Shown here: positions 48,821 to 55,285 of the stretch, one piece after another
How the letters are laid out: each line of letters starts with the position of its first letter
Position numbering within the stretch: position 1 is the first letter of the stretch
The notes under the pieces: model-generated
Databases searched by the model: none
The model's input: the letters and a program-made list of their open reading frames with translations, nothing else
What the model was told of the DNA's origin: nothing
Position numbers and translations under genes: made by a program
Assembly (NCBI RefSeq): GCF_038396675.1
Contig: NC_088928.1
Location: forward strand, 59,263,501-59,327,500
Length of the DNA stretch: 64,000 nt
Reading direction: 5' to 3'
DNA from: Hydra vulgaris
Taxonomy: Eukaryota; Cnidaria; Hydrozoa; Anthoathecata; Hydridae

Positions 48821-51800
48821 TTATGTTAGATTTTAATTAAAATATTTGTTTTTTTTTTTAACTATTTTATTTAGAATTTGAACAAAACAATTGTTCTTTA
48901 GTTGTGTTTTTAAACTGTGTTTAAAATTTAAATAAAACATTTTGCTGTTTTATTATAGAAAAAGGAGCATAAAGTTGAGTCACCAGCAAATAAAGCTACT
49001 TTAAAATGTGAGATTGTGAGGAATATCATCAATTTAGATAAGAAACAAAACAGGACCAAGGATAGAACCTAGAGGTACCCTAAATGTTACTGGAAATGAA
49101 GAAAAATTTTGGACAATGACAAGCACGATAAACCTTACCGAAAGCTTTACATATATTAAGTTGAAAAATCACTTTAGTAATGAAAGCTAGAGTGATTTAG
49201 ATGCAGTATCAGATTTACACTTTTCGGGGCCCTTGACAAACAGAAATTTGGGTCTTTTATTTAATGAAAAATGTTTTATTTGAGTTATTTTAAAACAAAA
49301 TATCACAAGTTAAATAAACTTGTTCAAACCAATCTTTTTCTTGCTTTTTTATTACGGAATGCAATTAGCAAATCATCGAAATTTAATCTTCTCATTTTAT
49401 CATGATTATTTGACATTAAAATATTACTAAATATTGCTAAATTATTTAACATAACTTGACTCATGAGATTGACCATGGAATATGTTTTAACTAAAAGTTC
49501 AAACTTTGAAAAAGTGCCCTCACCATACCAATAGCTACCACTAAACATAAGAAAACTTGTAAAACAGTTTCAGTGTTTGAAAAAAAAAGTTATTGAATGT
49601 TCATCAATAACAATTTTATACATTAGAGGACATCCATAAAGTATGTATGCATTAAAACCTCTGTTTTAATACCCCTCCCCCCTTGTACACAACTGTATGC
49701 TTTGGATAGTGTCCTCCTTCTTCTACATATGTATGCATTATTTATTACAATATTCATTCTTTCCTCATTGCATTTTTTTTTTTTCAAAAGATTAAAAGCA
49801 AAAAAAACTAATTTGAATTAGTTAAATTAGTTTATCTATGTTACATAACATATTATTGATGTTTTAAACTCGCAAAATTCTACTTAAAAAAAAAATTTAA
49901 AAAAATCAAGTTTTAAAAAGATAAAGAGATAGTCAAACCATACCATAGGTACTTGCTGTCTTTAACACCCCCTCCTCTTTCTTGTATGCATCCGCACATT
50001 TTTGGGTAACTCCCCCTGCCCCACATCTGCATACATACTTGATGGAAGACCCCTTGTTTTTCGACGGTCAAAATGATGATGTCACCTTGATAATTTTTTT
50101 TTAGGCATTGTTATAACTTATAATACAGGTATCAAACATCACTACTAATGAAAAATATACTACTGTATTTTTCGTTTTTTTAAAAATATTTTTCGATTTT
50201 TCTAAATACAGCCTTTTAAATAAACATTATATAAATGTTGAGTCAACATAAAACTTATTGCTAACTTATTTATGACAAAATTAGCAATATCTCAATTTTA
50301 TTTTAGTAAAAAATTATTGTTAAAGTCTTTTTGAGGGCAATAATAAATTTGTACTTTATATTTTTTTTGTGCCTGGGTAGGTCAAAAGGTTCTCTATCAA
50401 CTACCTTTGACAAAAAAAGAAATAGTTATAAAAATTTTTTTTTATCTTTGTACGACTGTAGACCTTTCATAAATAATACTCCAATGGAGATGACATTGAG
50501 CTGGTCTGTTTTTAACTCAAAAACTAGTAGTGTCACTCAAACAAGTTTCCACTAACCTGCATCATTTGATCTGTTATTATGATACAATTCAGCAATATTC
50601 TTCTTCTCATTATAATTTTGAAGTGGGCTGTTTGGTTTCTGGCAAATTAACTTGATATAAATTTGGATCTAGCAATAGCTCTTTTAATTGAATTGACGCA
50701 ACATTTTGGCAGAAAACCATCATTAGTACAGAAAGAAACATGCCCAGTATCTTAATCATATTAATTTTAAATTTCAACTATATAACCTCTAATAGCAATT
50801 TTTTCTCTAGGAATATCTTCTGATTTAAAATTAGATACAACAGTTGCACAAAAAAGTGAAAACCATGGAGTAAAACGAGGCTTGACTTGAATCCGACAAA
50901 AGGAATAAAAACTTCAAGTTACGTACGAAGTGCATTTATCAGTAAAGCACTTATTAAATATATGTGCTATAATAATAATAACATAATAATAAAAACTTCA
51001 AAGTTATCTATTAACTAAAGTCTGGTACAAATTAATCAATCGCTATTTCAGATAGTTCGAAGCCTCTTATAAATATTAAAATACTTTGAATAATAATAAT
51101 TTTATATAACAAAATTATTGAAACCTTTCATAAATAATTACTAAATAAAAAAATAATCATGAAATGATTATCTGAAATTTCAGCAGTTAGTTGAATACAT
51201 GATCATGTTGAATTGTAAATCTCTTCATCAACAGTATTAAAGAACTTTATATAAAAAAATTATTGAAACCTTTCAGAAATAATTACTAAATAATAAAATA
51301 ACCATGAAATGATTGTCTGAAATTTACAAAAATAATAAATAGATATGTTGTAATTTTGATCTATATCTTTATTTTAAATGTCATCTTGATCTTACCCTTT
51401 TTATCTTTTTTACTTGTAAAAATTAAGTTGTTATTAGTACTTTTATCTGGTATATTTTATCAAAATTAATGTAAGTTATTGTAGGTAATCAGTTTTCAGG
51501 TAGGTCAGGTGAAATAAATAATTGATTGATTTTAAATTGATGAAACTATCAGGAGAACAGATACAATACATATATCAAAATATTTTAAGGTCTCTGAAGG
51601 ACTCTAAAACATTTCACATTTTCATTTATTTTTATTCTTATGCCAAACCTTAATTATAGGAAACTTTATAGAGGGTGGAGCCAAAAAAGTTCACTTTTTT
51701 AGAACATTATTATATTAAAATATATTGGAAAATTTAAAAAACATTATTATTACCACAAAATATGAACTAAAAATACCAATATCATTACCTGAAATTGTTT

Positions 51801-52734
51801 TATTACTTTCTCTAATGGTTTACAGCGAAGCTTTTGACAAGTATTTCGATAAAATGAAATTACTTCAGTATGAGTAGGTGTTCGTGCTGTAATAAAAAAC
51901 TGTTGATAGTTTCCAAAACAAATAACAAAAACCGTTTTTTGTAAGAATAATTTAATTCACCAACAATAAAAGTTCATCTAGTTTGGCATAAACACTCATG
52001 AATTTAATACTTCTATGCATGTATATATTTTCATTTTTTTTTTTTTTAATTATCTTTGGGCTAAAACAATATTAAATTTATTTGAAAACCTTACCATTTA
52101 ACCATGGATCATAAGGCTCAATATATTCGGATACAATTTTTTCACCTTCTACGAAAGTTATTTTTTTAGGTTTATTTGAAACTTTTATTTCAGTTTCACA
52201 ACCATTTTCTACATCTTCATGTTTCTTTGACTTTAAACAAGATACTAATGGATTTTTTCCACCTTTTCTCTCTGCAATTTTTTTAATTTTCTCTAAACTT
52301 TTATTGTTTGTTGGTGGCAATGATAAAATTGCAGTTTCTACTGAAGATTGTATTGTTAATGATTCATGTTGGACAGTATTTTTATTATTAGATATTAAAT
52401 CAAATAATGGAGGTTGATCTTGATTAACATTACAAGAACTTTGATGTTTATCAATTTCATACTCAAAATTGTTTAATTTTTCAAAACCAATATCTTTTTC
52501 ACTTAGGTTATTAACACTTATATTACTATCTAAATTTGAACCAATATCATCAGAAAATGAATGTAACTTCGTTGAAGTAATAGAGATATCGGACTCTCCA
52601 AATTTTTTAGTTAGTGAAATTCCATTCTCTGACAACTCGTTTCCATAATACTCTATATGCTTCTTGCTACACGGAGGCCGATCTAAAGCTAATTCTTCTT
52701 TACCAGCTTCTAATGCAAGGTCAAAGTTTTCCAT
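18384..52734 (-). CDS. PPP1R37: PPP1R37 (LRRC68) orthologue, ten exons
   Basis: This is a leucine-rich-repeat regulatory subunit that binds and restrains protein phosphatase 1. The coding exons join as 52734-52095, 51886-51789, 48160-48115, 42913-42813, 34712-34442, 31575-31430, 22441-22307, 20245-20104, 19973-19807 and 19664-18384. Phases fit at every junction, giving about 1008 codons. Landmarks shared with animal PPP1R37, in order, are KKITF...EPYDPW (PP1 docking), [89 protein letters not shown] and [15 protein letters not shown]. The start is secure because an in-frame TAA directly precedes the ATG. Nine introns (about 130 bp to 9 kb) carry most of the transposons here. The final exon is much richer in Ser, Asn, Asp and Thr than the rest. 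Confidence 0.93.
19807..19973 (-). CDS. PPP1R37: PPP1R37 exon 9: last LRRs
   Basis: It encodes [20 protein letters not shown] and then [20 protein letters not shown], ending KKEP. It is flanked by CTTAAG and a GTATTA donor. Phase 1 enters and phase 0 leaves. This is the most strongly conserved LRR pair of the family. Confidence 0.92.
20104..20245 (-). CDS. PPP1R37: PPP1R37 exon 8: LRR
   Basis: It encodes [20 protein letters not shown] and a following helix ending KIGSE. The acceptor is TTTTTAG and the donor GTAAG. Confidence 0.92.
20682..20856. repeat. Tandem repeat, about 29-bp unit, six copies
   Basis: Variants of TTTTTAACTAAATACATACT are repeated through intron 7 of PPP1R37. Confidence 0.85.
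21726..21832. repeat. Tandem repeat, about 27-bp unit, four copies
   Basis: The unit is ATGAGTTAATTAAAATTGTT followed by AATTTAA, in intron 7 of PPP1R37. Confidence 0.85.
22307..22441 (-). CDS. PPP1R37: PPP1R37 exon 7: LRR
   Basis: Forty-five codons begin [11 protein letters not shown] and include [20 protein letters not shown]. The acceptor is TTATTCAG and the donor GTGAGT, with phase 0 at both ends. Confidence 0.93.
22520..23996 (-). mobile_element. Tc1-like transposon with doubled (IR/DR) ends
   Basis: The outer ends CAGTGGCGAGCAAAATAATA (22520) and its inverse (to 23996) are flanked by TA on both sides. A second pair of the same core, GAGCAAAATAATAGG, lies inside at about 22712 and, inverted, at 23775-23797. 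Each end therefore has two binding-site-like repeats about 190 bp apart, the IR/DR arrangement known from Sleeping Beauty-type elements. It is inserted in a TA/CATA microsatellite in intron 6 of PPP1R37. Confidence 0.85.
22794..23635 (-). pseudogene. Tc1-like transposase with internal deletion
   Basis: From about 23628 the minus frame has a frameshift, then [20 protein letters not shown] (first HTH) and NRGRPRKT (GRPR linker hook). A second HTH and the first Asp block follow ([12 protein letters not shown]), then [19 protein letters not shown] and HFQQDCDPK with the second Asp. The sequence then jumps straight to the C-terminal part, which in another frame reads [14 protein letters not shown]. 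The segment with the third acidic residue (usually PDLNPIEN) is deleted. The copy cannot transpose itself but keeps good ends. Confidence 0.85.
24000..25450. other. Intron sequence, nothing recognised
   Basis: This part of PPP1R37 intron 6 has one 100-codon open frame (24521-24823) with ordinary composition but no recognisable motif or splice context. I do not call it a gene. Confidence 0.4.
25725..26118. repeat. 33-bp minisatellite, 12 near-identical copies
   Basis: The unit (CAAAGAGATAAGTTTAAAAT plus 13 bases) is repeated 12 times with very few variants. Because 33 is a multiple of three and the unit lacks stops, two plus frames and one minus frame remain open across it. The longest is 25583-26146, with the 11-residue period [11 protein letters not shown]. 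There is no evidence of translation. The near-identity of units indicates recent expansion. Confidence 0.95.
26270..26382. repeat. Tandem repeat, about 36-bp unit, three copies
   Basis: The unit AAGCATTAAAATTAAGCAAA with TTTTGCAAATAAGT follows the 33-bp array. Confidence 0.8.
26530..27020. other. Very AT-rich intron sequence, nothing recognised
   Basis: Only AT-rich low-complexity sequence is seen, with no coding potential. Confidence 0.5.
27027..30030. mobile_element. CAGTGG-ended inverted-repeat unit containing a LINE
   Basis: CAGTGGACCAAACAG at 27028 is mirrored by CTGTTTGGCCCACTG ending at 30029. The simplest reading is a non-autonomous DNA transposon that later received the CR1-like LINE. 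About 170 bp (left) and 400 bp (right) of the carrier remain. Target duplication is not clear. Confidence 0.5.
27195..29560 (+). pseudogene. CR1-like non-LTR retrotransposon, 5'-truncated, many frameshifts
   Basis: Blocks in order on the plus strand are an endonuclease tail ([16 protein letters not shown] near 27255), a linker (27600-27800, [20 protein letters not shown]), and RT motifs. The RT motifs are [17 protein letters not shown] (28020), [20 protein letters not shown] (28160), [20 protein letters not shown] (28420), [19 protein letters not shown] (28555) and ALFADDTT (28635, catalytic FADD). The post-RT region (28841-29240) reads [20 protein letters not shown], and the C-terminus lies near 29480 in another frame. 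It lies antisense within PPP1R37 intron 6. The many stops show it is dead. Confidence 0.85.
30516..30564. repeat. Perfect hairpin, 18-bp arms, 13-nt loop
   Basis: TGAAACATTTCTTTTTTT pairs exactly with AAAAAAAGAAATGTTTCA. Confidence 0.9.
30580..30730. repeat. Tandem repeat, about 29-bp unit, five copies
   Basis: The unit is TTTAACTATTGTATAGTTTC plus CAAGAGCTT, with increasing divergence towards the right. Confidence 0.85.
31430..31575 (-). CDS. PPP1R37: PPP1R37 exon 6: LRR
   Basis: It encodes [19 protein letters not shown] through [12 protein letters not shown]. The acceptor is TATATAG and the donor GTAATT. The preceding codon is completed by the last base of exon 5. Confidence 0.93.
31640..34385. 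other. Intron 5: no gene; hairpin and (TA)n
   Basis: There is no coding sequence. Features are the 62-bp hairpin at 33328-33389 and a (TA)n run at about 33527-33597. Variants of TAACTTATGTTACAC recur at about 32200, 32380 and 33210, suggesting an old diverged repeat. Confidence 0.5.
33328..33389. repeat. Perfect hairpin, 30-bp arms, 2-nt loop
   Basis: The left arm contains TGTCCTTTTGAATATTTCAG; after a GG loop its exact reverse complement follows, including poly-A/poly-T tails. It is the tightest hairpin in the window. Confidence 0.95.
34442..34712 (-). CDS. PPP1R37: PPP1R37 exon 5: LRR core
   Basis: It encodes [53 protein letters not shown] and [17 protein letters not shown]. This is the clearest match to vertebrate PPP1R37. 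The acceptor is TTTTAAG and the donor GTAAGT, ending in phase 1. Confidence 0.95.
34749..34905. repeat. (TA)n microsatellite with GATAT interruptions
   Basis: Pure TA is interrupted near 34816-34833 and 34887-34896 by ATGATATGATAT units. Confidence 0.95.
34917..34962 (+). ncRNA. Hammerhead-ribozyme-like sequence (type I, minimal stem III)
   Basis: The conserved core CUGAUGA lies at 34924-34930 and GAAA at 34943-34946. Between them GUC and GAU can form a 3-bp stem II around a U6 loop. After GAAA, CGC and GUG form a 3-bp stem III with a one-base loop. UU (34954-34955) then provides the U16.1-H17 cleavage position. Stem I pairs UUCGCUU (34917-34923) with AAAUGAA (34956-34962) with one C/A mismatch and one G-U. 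All elements are in the right order. Tiny stem III hammerheads are known from Penelope-like elements and retrozymes. Short stems mean a chance match is possible. No RT is seen beside it. Confidence 0.45.
34971..35004. repeat. Hairpin, 15-bp arms, short loop
   Basis: TAATGATCTCAAA pairs with TTTGAGATCATTA around AGT, just downstream of the hammerhead-like sequence; it may belong to the same retroelement. Confidence 0.75.
35277..35315. repeat. Hairpin, 16-bp arms, 7-nt loop
   Basis: AGTAACTGCACTAAAA pairs with TTTTAGTGCCGTTACT with one mismatch. Confidence 0.75.
35375..36969 (-). mobile_element. Tc3-like transposon, 1.6 kb, nearly intact
   Basis: The outer ends CACTGCGGCCATTTTCTATA (35375) and, read inversely, CACTGCGACCATTTTCTATA (to 36969) are flanked by TA on both sides (35373-35374 and 36970-36971). 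Inner copies of ATTTTCTATAGACGCA occur at about 35559 and, inverted, at 36774. The ends therefore have the two-site layout also seen at 22520-23996. It is inserted in intron 4 of PPP1R37. Confidence 0.9.
35624..36690 (-). pseudogene. Tc3-like DD34E transposase with one intron, single nonsense codon
   Basis: Exon 1 (to about 36272) carries the bipartite [23 protein letters not shown] and [25 protein letters not shown] intron (about 36271-36195; donor GTAAGA, acceptor TACCAG) joins MTRVWEQ to [16 protein letters not shown]. The catalytic residues are D (FSDEKKFN), D ([11 protein letters not shown]) and E (LNPVENIW), with 34 residues between the last two. The C-terminus ends KGGPIEY. Only one stop (TGA before [10 protein letters not shown]) breaks the catalytic exon. 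No ATG is present between an upstream in-frame TAA and 36644, so the start codon also seems lost. In C. elegans, Tc3 transposase genes likewise contain an intron. Confidence 0.88.
38331..38416. repeat. Two adjacent perfect hairpins
   Basis: CCTGGTTGTAAG pairs with CTTACAACCAGG (5-nt loop). Six bases later TGAGATACTTTTACCAGTC pairs with GACTGGTAAAAGTATCTCA (14-nt loop). Confidence 0.9.
38517..38594. repeat. Perfect hairpin, 26-bp arms, 3-nt loop, plus third partial arm
   Basis: The arm containing TAATAAAAATATGGAAAAAG is followed after GAA by its exact reverse complement. ATATGGAAAAAGTTTTTATT then repeats part of the arm again, giving an arm/anti-arm/arm pattern as expected from template switching. 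Confidence 0.9.
40200..42250. other. Intron 4 sequence, nothing recognised
   Basis: AT-rich sequence with no recognisable gene, terminal repeats or RNA. Confidence 0.45.
42256..42297. repeat. Hairpin, 16-bp arms
   Basis: CAATCTATCAATTAAA pairs with TTTAAATTGATAGATTG with a one-base bulge, around a 9-nt loop. Confidence 0.8.
42340..42555. repeat. Tandem repeat, about 50-57 bp unit, four diverged copies
   Basis: The core CCTATTTGTCAGTTGATGTA is followed by GCAGCACTTCTTGCATGT. The copies stay open in one plus frame (42376-42564, with a [14 protein letters not shown] period), but no gene context supports translation. Confidence 0.8.
42813..42913 (-). CDS. PPP1R37: PPP1R37 exon 4
   Basis: It encodes [19 protein letters not shown] and then [11 protein letters not shown]. 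The acceptor is TGTTTAG. The donor GTTGCT is weak, but it falls exactly where the family alignment to exon 5 (GASAL) requires it. The first codon is completed by the G at the end of exon 3. Confidence 0.88.
42920..44750. other. Intron 3 sequence, nothing recognised
   Basis: AT-rich, low complexity, with short A/T runs; no features found. Confidence 0.45.
44790..44905 (+). mobile_element. tRNA-related SINE copy
   Basis: It has a tRNA-like head (AGTGGTAAAGCATCCACTTG, then TACTGTTCCCTGG) and the tail core TTAACTTGTTTCTCTGCA. That tail core is shared, in the opposite orientation, with the two copies at 45289-45500 and 48252-48471. Confidence 0.45.
45159..45204 (-). pseudogene. Degenerate duplicate of PPP1R37 exon 3
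   Basis: The same 46-bp length and flanking AATGTAG acceptor and GTTT donor are kept as in the true exon at 48115-48160. Seven of 46 bases differ, mostly C-to-T or G-to-A. The frame reads DVPNLL then three stops. Including it in the mRNA would end translation. The duplication extends well beyond the exon. Confidence 0.85.
45289..45500 (-). mobile_element. tRNA-derived SINE inside the duplicated block
   Basis: On the minus strand the head reads TAGTGGTGTAGTGTTATGAG (A-box-like) and ATGGATCCCCATT (B-box-like). The body has AACTTGCTTCTCTGCATAGC. It is a copy of the element at 48252-48471, duplicated along with the exon. Confidence 0.5.
45935..46005. repeat. (TA)n microsatellite
   Basis: About 70 bp of pure TA followed by CATACATACATA. 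Confidence 0.95.
46205..46790 (+). pseudogene. Heavily decayed CR1-like LINE remnant
   Basis: Plus-strand pieces match the order of the copy at 27.2-29.5 kb: [20 protein letters not shown] near 46370, a STACG-like SFTACG near 46556, and [10 protein letters not shown] near 46648. Numerous stops and deletions show it is much older than the 27-kb copy. Confidence 0.6.
46985..47225 (-). pseudogene. Ty3/gypsy-type reverse transcriptase fragment
   Basis: On the minus strand from about 47210 the frame reads [20 protein letters not shown], then [20 protein letters not shown] and [10 protein letters not shown], with one stop. This is the N-terminal RT block of Ty3/gypsy elements ([18 protein letters not shown], then KYFxKIDLRxxxHQI). 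No LTR, integrase or other part is visible. Confidence 0.7.
47669..47746. repeat. Long hairpin, 36-nt arms, 6-nt loop
   Basis: TGAATCAGTGTTTTTTAAAA with its continuation to TTTGCTCAA is mirrored with three mismatches. Confidence 0.9.
48115..48160 (-). CDS. PPP1R37: PPP1R37 exon 3, 46-bp microexon
   Basis: It encodes [15 protein letters not shown] plus one base, flanked by AATGTAG and a GTTTGT donor. It fills the gap between exons 2 and 4 in the correct phase. A degenerate copy with stops lies about 3 kb downstream at 45159-45204. Confidence 0.9.
48252..48471 (-). mobile_element. tRNA-derived SINE
   Basis: The minus-strand head is TAGTGGTGTAGTGTTATGAG then TGTGGATCCCC. The body is CAACTTGTTTCTCTGCGTAG followed by an AACCTCG/CGAGGTT stem. 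It lies about 90 bp upstream of exon 3 in intron 2. Confidence 0.55.
48700..48820. repeat. (GT)n/(GTGC)n microsatellite
   Basis: GTGC variants are followed by about 70 bp of pure GT, inside the duplicated block and absent from its partner. Confidence 0.97.
48960..49095 (-). pseudogene. LINE reverse-transcriptase fragment
   Basis: The minus frame reads [14 protein letters not shown], a stop, [10 protein letters not shown], and then SSFICW / STLYA pieces. This is the VPQGSxLGPxLFLxYIxDxP to FADDS region of a CR1/Jockey-type RT, with two stops. Confidence 0.65.
49215..49620 (-). pseudogene. hAT transposase C-terminal dimerisation domain remnant
   Basis: The open frame 49548-49324 contains [20 protein letters not shown], then LNNLAIFSN and [18 protein letters not shown]. 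This fits the hATC pattern (RSFSKLKLIKxxxRSxMxxxRLxxLAIxSI, then DFAxKKxRK). Just upstream [12 protein letters not shown] appears in another frame. A GGGGCCC-containing end near 49225 may be the element terminus. The rest of the protein is missing. Confidence 0.55.
49626..50055. mobile_element. Non-autonomous DNA transposon, CATCCATAAAGTATGTATGC ends
   Basis: ACATCCATAAAGTATGTATG on the left is mirrored by the inverse of CTTCCATCAAGTATGTATGC on the right, followed on both sides by C-rich tracts (CCCCTCCCC / GGGGCAGGGGGA). It lies next to the hAT remnant, in intron 2. No coding sequence is seen. Confidence 0.55.
50060..51780. other. Intron 2 sequence with a direct repeat
   Basis: No gene is recognised. 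A ~77-bp segment beginning AAATTATTGAAACCTTTCA occurs twice in direct orientation (about 51109-51186 and 51249-51325). Confidence 0.5.
51789..51886 (-). CDS. PPP1R37: PPP1R37 exon 2
   Basis: It encodes [19 protein letters not shown] then [13 protein letters not shown]. This matches the V-I-x-x-Y-x-x-x-C-Q-K-L helix at the start of the family's LRR domain. The acceptor is TTACAG and the donor GTAATG. Confidence 0.92.
52095..52734 (-). CDS. PPP1R37: PPP1R37 exon 1: N-terminus with PP1-docking motif
   Basis: The ATG at 52734 is directly preceded by an in-frame TAA. The first 185 codons are a polar, Ser/Asn-rich segment with no domain. Residues 190-194 (KKITF) form an RVxF-type PP1 docking motif, followed by [12 protein letters not shown], which is diagnostic of the family. 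The donor GTAAGG follows the first base of codon 214. Confidence 0.92.
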
Positions 52735-52739
52735 TTAAA

Positions 52740-53110
52740 TCATTGATCAAGTTCTATAGATAACCTAAAAACAAGCTATGCACCTTAGGGTAGATTATTT
52801 TATTAGCAAATTTCTTCATGTATCTCGATAACGATATTAAATTAATATTACTTAAATTAAATAAGGATATTTAAATTTGTGATGTTTTTTTTAACTGTTT
52901 TCAAGAAGAGCTGGGTTCTACATCATGAAATCCGTCGGCATTGTATAAAGAAAGGTAACGCATCTCTAATTCGATTCATCAACGTATTCTTCAAAATTGC
53001 GATTGCTTATATATAAACAACTAGATTATATATAAACTGCTAGTAGATTATATATGCAACTAGATTATATATAAACTGATTATATATAAACTGCTTATTA
53101 TATAATAATA
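52740..53110. promoter_or_regulatory. Upstream region of PPP1R37
   Basis: These 370 bp separate the start codon from the (TA)n array and presumably include the 5' UTR and promoter. No TATA box or other motif can be singled out in such AT-rich DNA. Short repeats of CTAGATTATATATAAACTG occur at 53020-53100. Confidence 0.3.
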
Positions 53111-53114
53111 TTTA

Positions 53115-53190
<76 letters not shown>
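53115..53190. repeat. (TA)n microsatellite next to a hAT end
   Basis: Pure TA ends exactly where the CAGTGTTTGG terminus of the hAT element begins. Confidence 0.95.
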
Positions 53191-53193
<3 letters not shown>

Positions 53194-53980
53194 TGTTTGG
53201 AAGAACATGTTCCTAAAGGAACGGATTCCCAGAACGAACTCCTTTCTTGAGGAACGAAGCTTGGAACTGGTTCCTTTTAAAACAACGAAACGAGGAACGA
53301 GAACGAATTCTTTTTTCTGAGGATCGTGAACGAAAAGCAAAAGTTCCTCAAAAATTTATAAATTTGCTTTCCGTCAACGTATAAATATAACGCCTTATAG
53401 TTGGTTTCACACTTCAAAAATAAGGTAGTAGCTACAACAACAGACAGTGGCTCTAATTTTATAAAAGCTTTTAAATCGTATCCTGCTTCCGAAAATTCAG
53501 AGAATGATGAGAATAGTGATGACGATGACAATGATAACTTTTACAATGAAAATATAAGTTTGTATGAAATCTTGGACAAAAATATCCATGAACAAGAAGA
53601 GAGTGAATTATTTGTTCAGTTACCAGAGCATTTTTGATGTGCGAGTCATACACTAGGCTTAATAGCAAAAAGTGATGTTGAGAAAATGGTACAGAATTTA
53701 CCCAGTAATTTTAGGAAAATTTATAGAAAAGCAATGGGTAAGTGTTCATCTTTATCGAGTAAACAAAGTATGTCAAATAGAGTTGCAGAAAAAATTCACA
53801 ATACACTAGATGTTTATTTTAAAACACCAAATAAAACAAGATGGAACTGTACCTATAATAGCTTATTAAAATCAAAAAATATTTGTCAGACTCTAATGGA
53901 CATAACAAAATGAGCAATATAATGGATTCCTGTAAAATACAACGATTCACAAATCAAGAAGTTTAATTAATTCAAGAGTA

Positions 53981-55285
53981 ACGGGTAATGCGGAAGTTAT
54001 CGGACAAATCCTAATTTCATTATTTGACCATAATAATTAGTTTTTGTGGTTTTATGCGTAGGCATAAACGTTCTATAAAATATAAACTTTATTATTTGAA
54101 ACACAATTATTCAAAATGAGATTAAATACAGCTGAACGAGAATCTTTTCGATAGCTACTAAAAATGTTTTTTGTAAATAAACCTAATCTAAAAAAAAAAA
54201 GTTGTAAATCATTTTAAAAAGGAAGGGTTTGCTCGAAGTAGAATATATGATAACCTAAAAAGACTTGAAACTGTTCAATCGTTTTCTGATAGAAAGCACT
54301 CTGGTCGTCCGACATCCTGGACTAGAGAAAAGTAAGCCGAATTAACGAGACTTGTCAACAATCGAAAAGGGGTCAGTCAGAGAAAAATAGGTATTAAATT
54401 CGGTGTAAATCAATCGACAATTGGTCGTCAGTTAAAAAAAATGAATATTAAATATAAAAAATGTGAAAAGACTCCAAAATACACTATAAAACAACAAATA
54501 AAGGCAAAGAAAAGAAGCAGGAAACTAGTTAACCAACTCTATTACACAAAATCGCTTCTAGTCATCGATGACGAAAAATACTTTTGTTTTGCAGGGGACA
54601 ACATGCCTGGAAATTCTGGATACTACACAAACAACAAAAAGATATGCCCAGAAAGTGTTTGTTTTATAGAAAAAGAGAAATTTCAAAAAAAATTATTAAT
54701 GTGGATAGCCATATCTGACCGTGGTATGTCTGAGCCATTGTTTCGCACTTCCAAGGCTGTAGCAATCAATTCATCAATCTATATTAATGAATGTTTAGAA
54801 AAACAACTTCTTCCATTTATTTACAAGTATCATGGAGACTTTAACTATTTATTTTGGCCAGATTTAGCAAGTTCTCATTATTCTAAAGATTCTCTAAATT
54901 GGATGGACCAATGTGTCTATTACGTTGATAAAGAATCCAATCCCCCAAATGTGCCTCAAGCACGACCAATTGAAATTTTTTGTGGACATTTGGCACAGAA
55001 GGTTTACGAGGGAGATTGACAAGCTTCAACAGAGGAAGTTTTGATTGATCGCATTAAACTAAAACTACAAGAAACTGATTTAAACTTTTTACAGTCGCAT
55101 ATGAAAGGCGTCAGAGCAAAATTGAGATCAATTGCAGATGGTGGTGTTTTTTCATATAAAAAATAATATATTTTTATTAAAAGATAAATGCTTTATTTAA
55201 AAAAAATAAAATAGTAGTTTGTTTTTTTATTTATAAATAAGTTATTGATGTTTTTATTTTGTCCGATAACTTCCGCATCACCCGT
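53981..55285 (+). mobile_element. Mariner-type element nested in the hAT
   Basis: The ends ACGGGTAATGCGGAAGTTAT and, inversely, ACGGGTGATGCGGAAGTTAT are 28-bp inverted repeats ending in CGGACAAA. TA lies on each side (53979-53980 and 55286-55287). Removing the element and one TA restores a continuous hAT codon series (QE-YCEV), which proves the insertion and its boundaries. It is 1.3 kb with one transposase. Confidence 0.93.
54116..55167 (+). pseudogene. IS630/Tc1/mariner transposase, 36-residue D-E spacing
   Basis: From the ATG at 54116 come MRLNTAERESFR, HTH blocks (VSQRKIGIKFGVNQSTIGRQ) and the first Asp (LLVIDDEKYF). These are followed by LLMWIAISDRGMSEPLF, YLFWPDLASSHYSKDSLNWM (second Asp) and NPPNVPQARPIEIF (Glu). 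The C-terminus is DLNFLQSHMKGVRAKLRSIA. Between the second Asp and the Glu there are 36 residues, a spacing distinct from classical DD34E or DD34D. Defects are a TAG after codon 12, a frameshift in the A-run near 54190, a TAA near 54334, and TGA for Trp at 55017. The central 192 codons (54441-55019) are intact. Confidence 0.85.

Larger units (their letters stand above)
48115..48955. repeat. Segmental duplication, upstream copy (with functional exon 3)
   Basis: It is the partner of 45159-45835 and carries the intact PPP1R37 exon 3. It is longer mainly because of a (GT)n array at 48700-48820 and an extra segment near 48540-48600. Confidence 0.85.

Noticed and set aside
52905..53110. TATA box or core promoter for PPP1R37
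   Set aside because: Runs such as TATATAAA are everywhere in this AT-rich DNA, so no specific assignment is possible.
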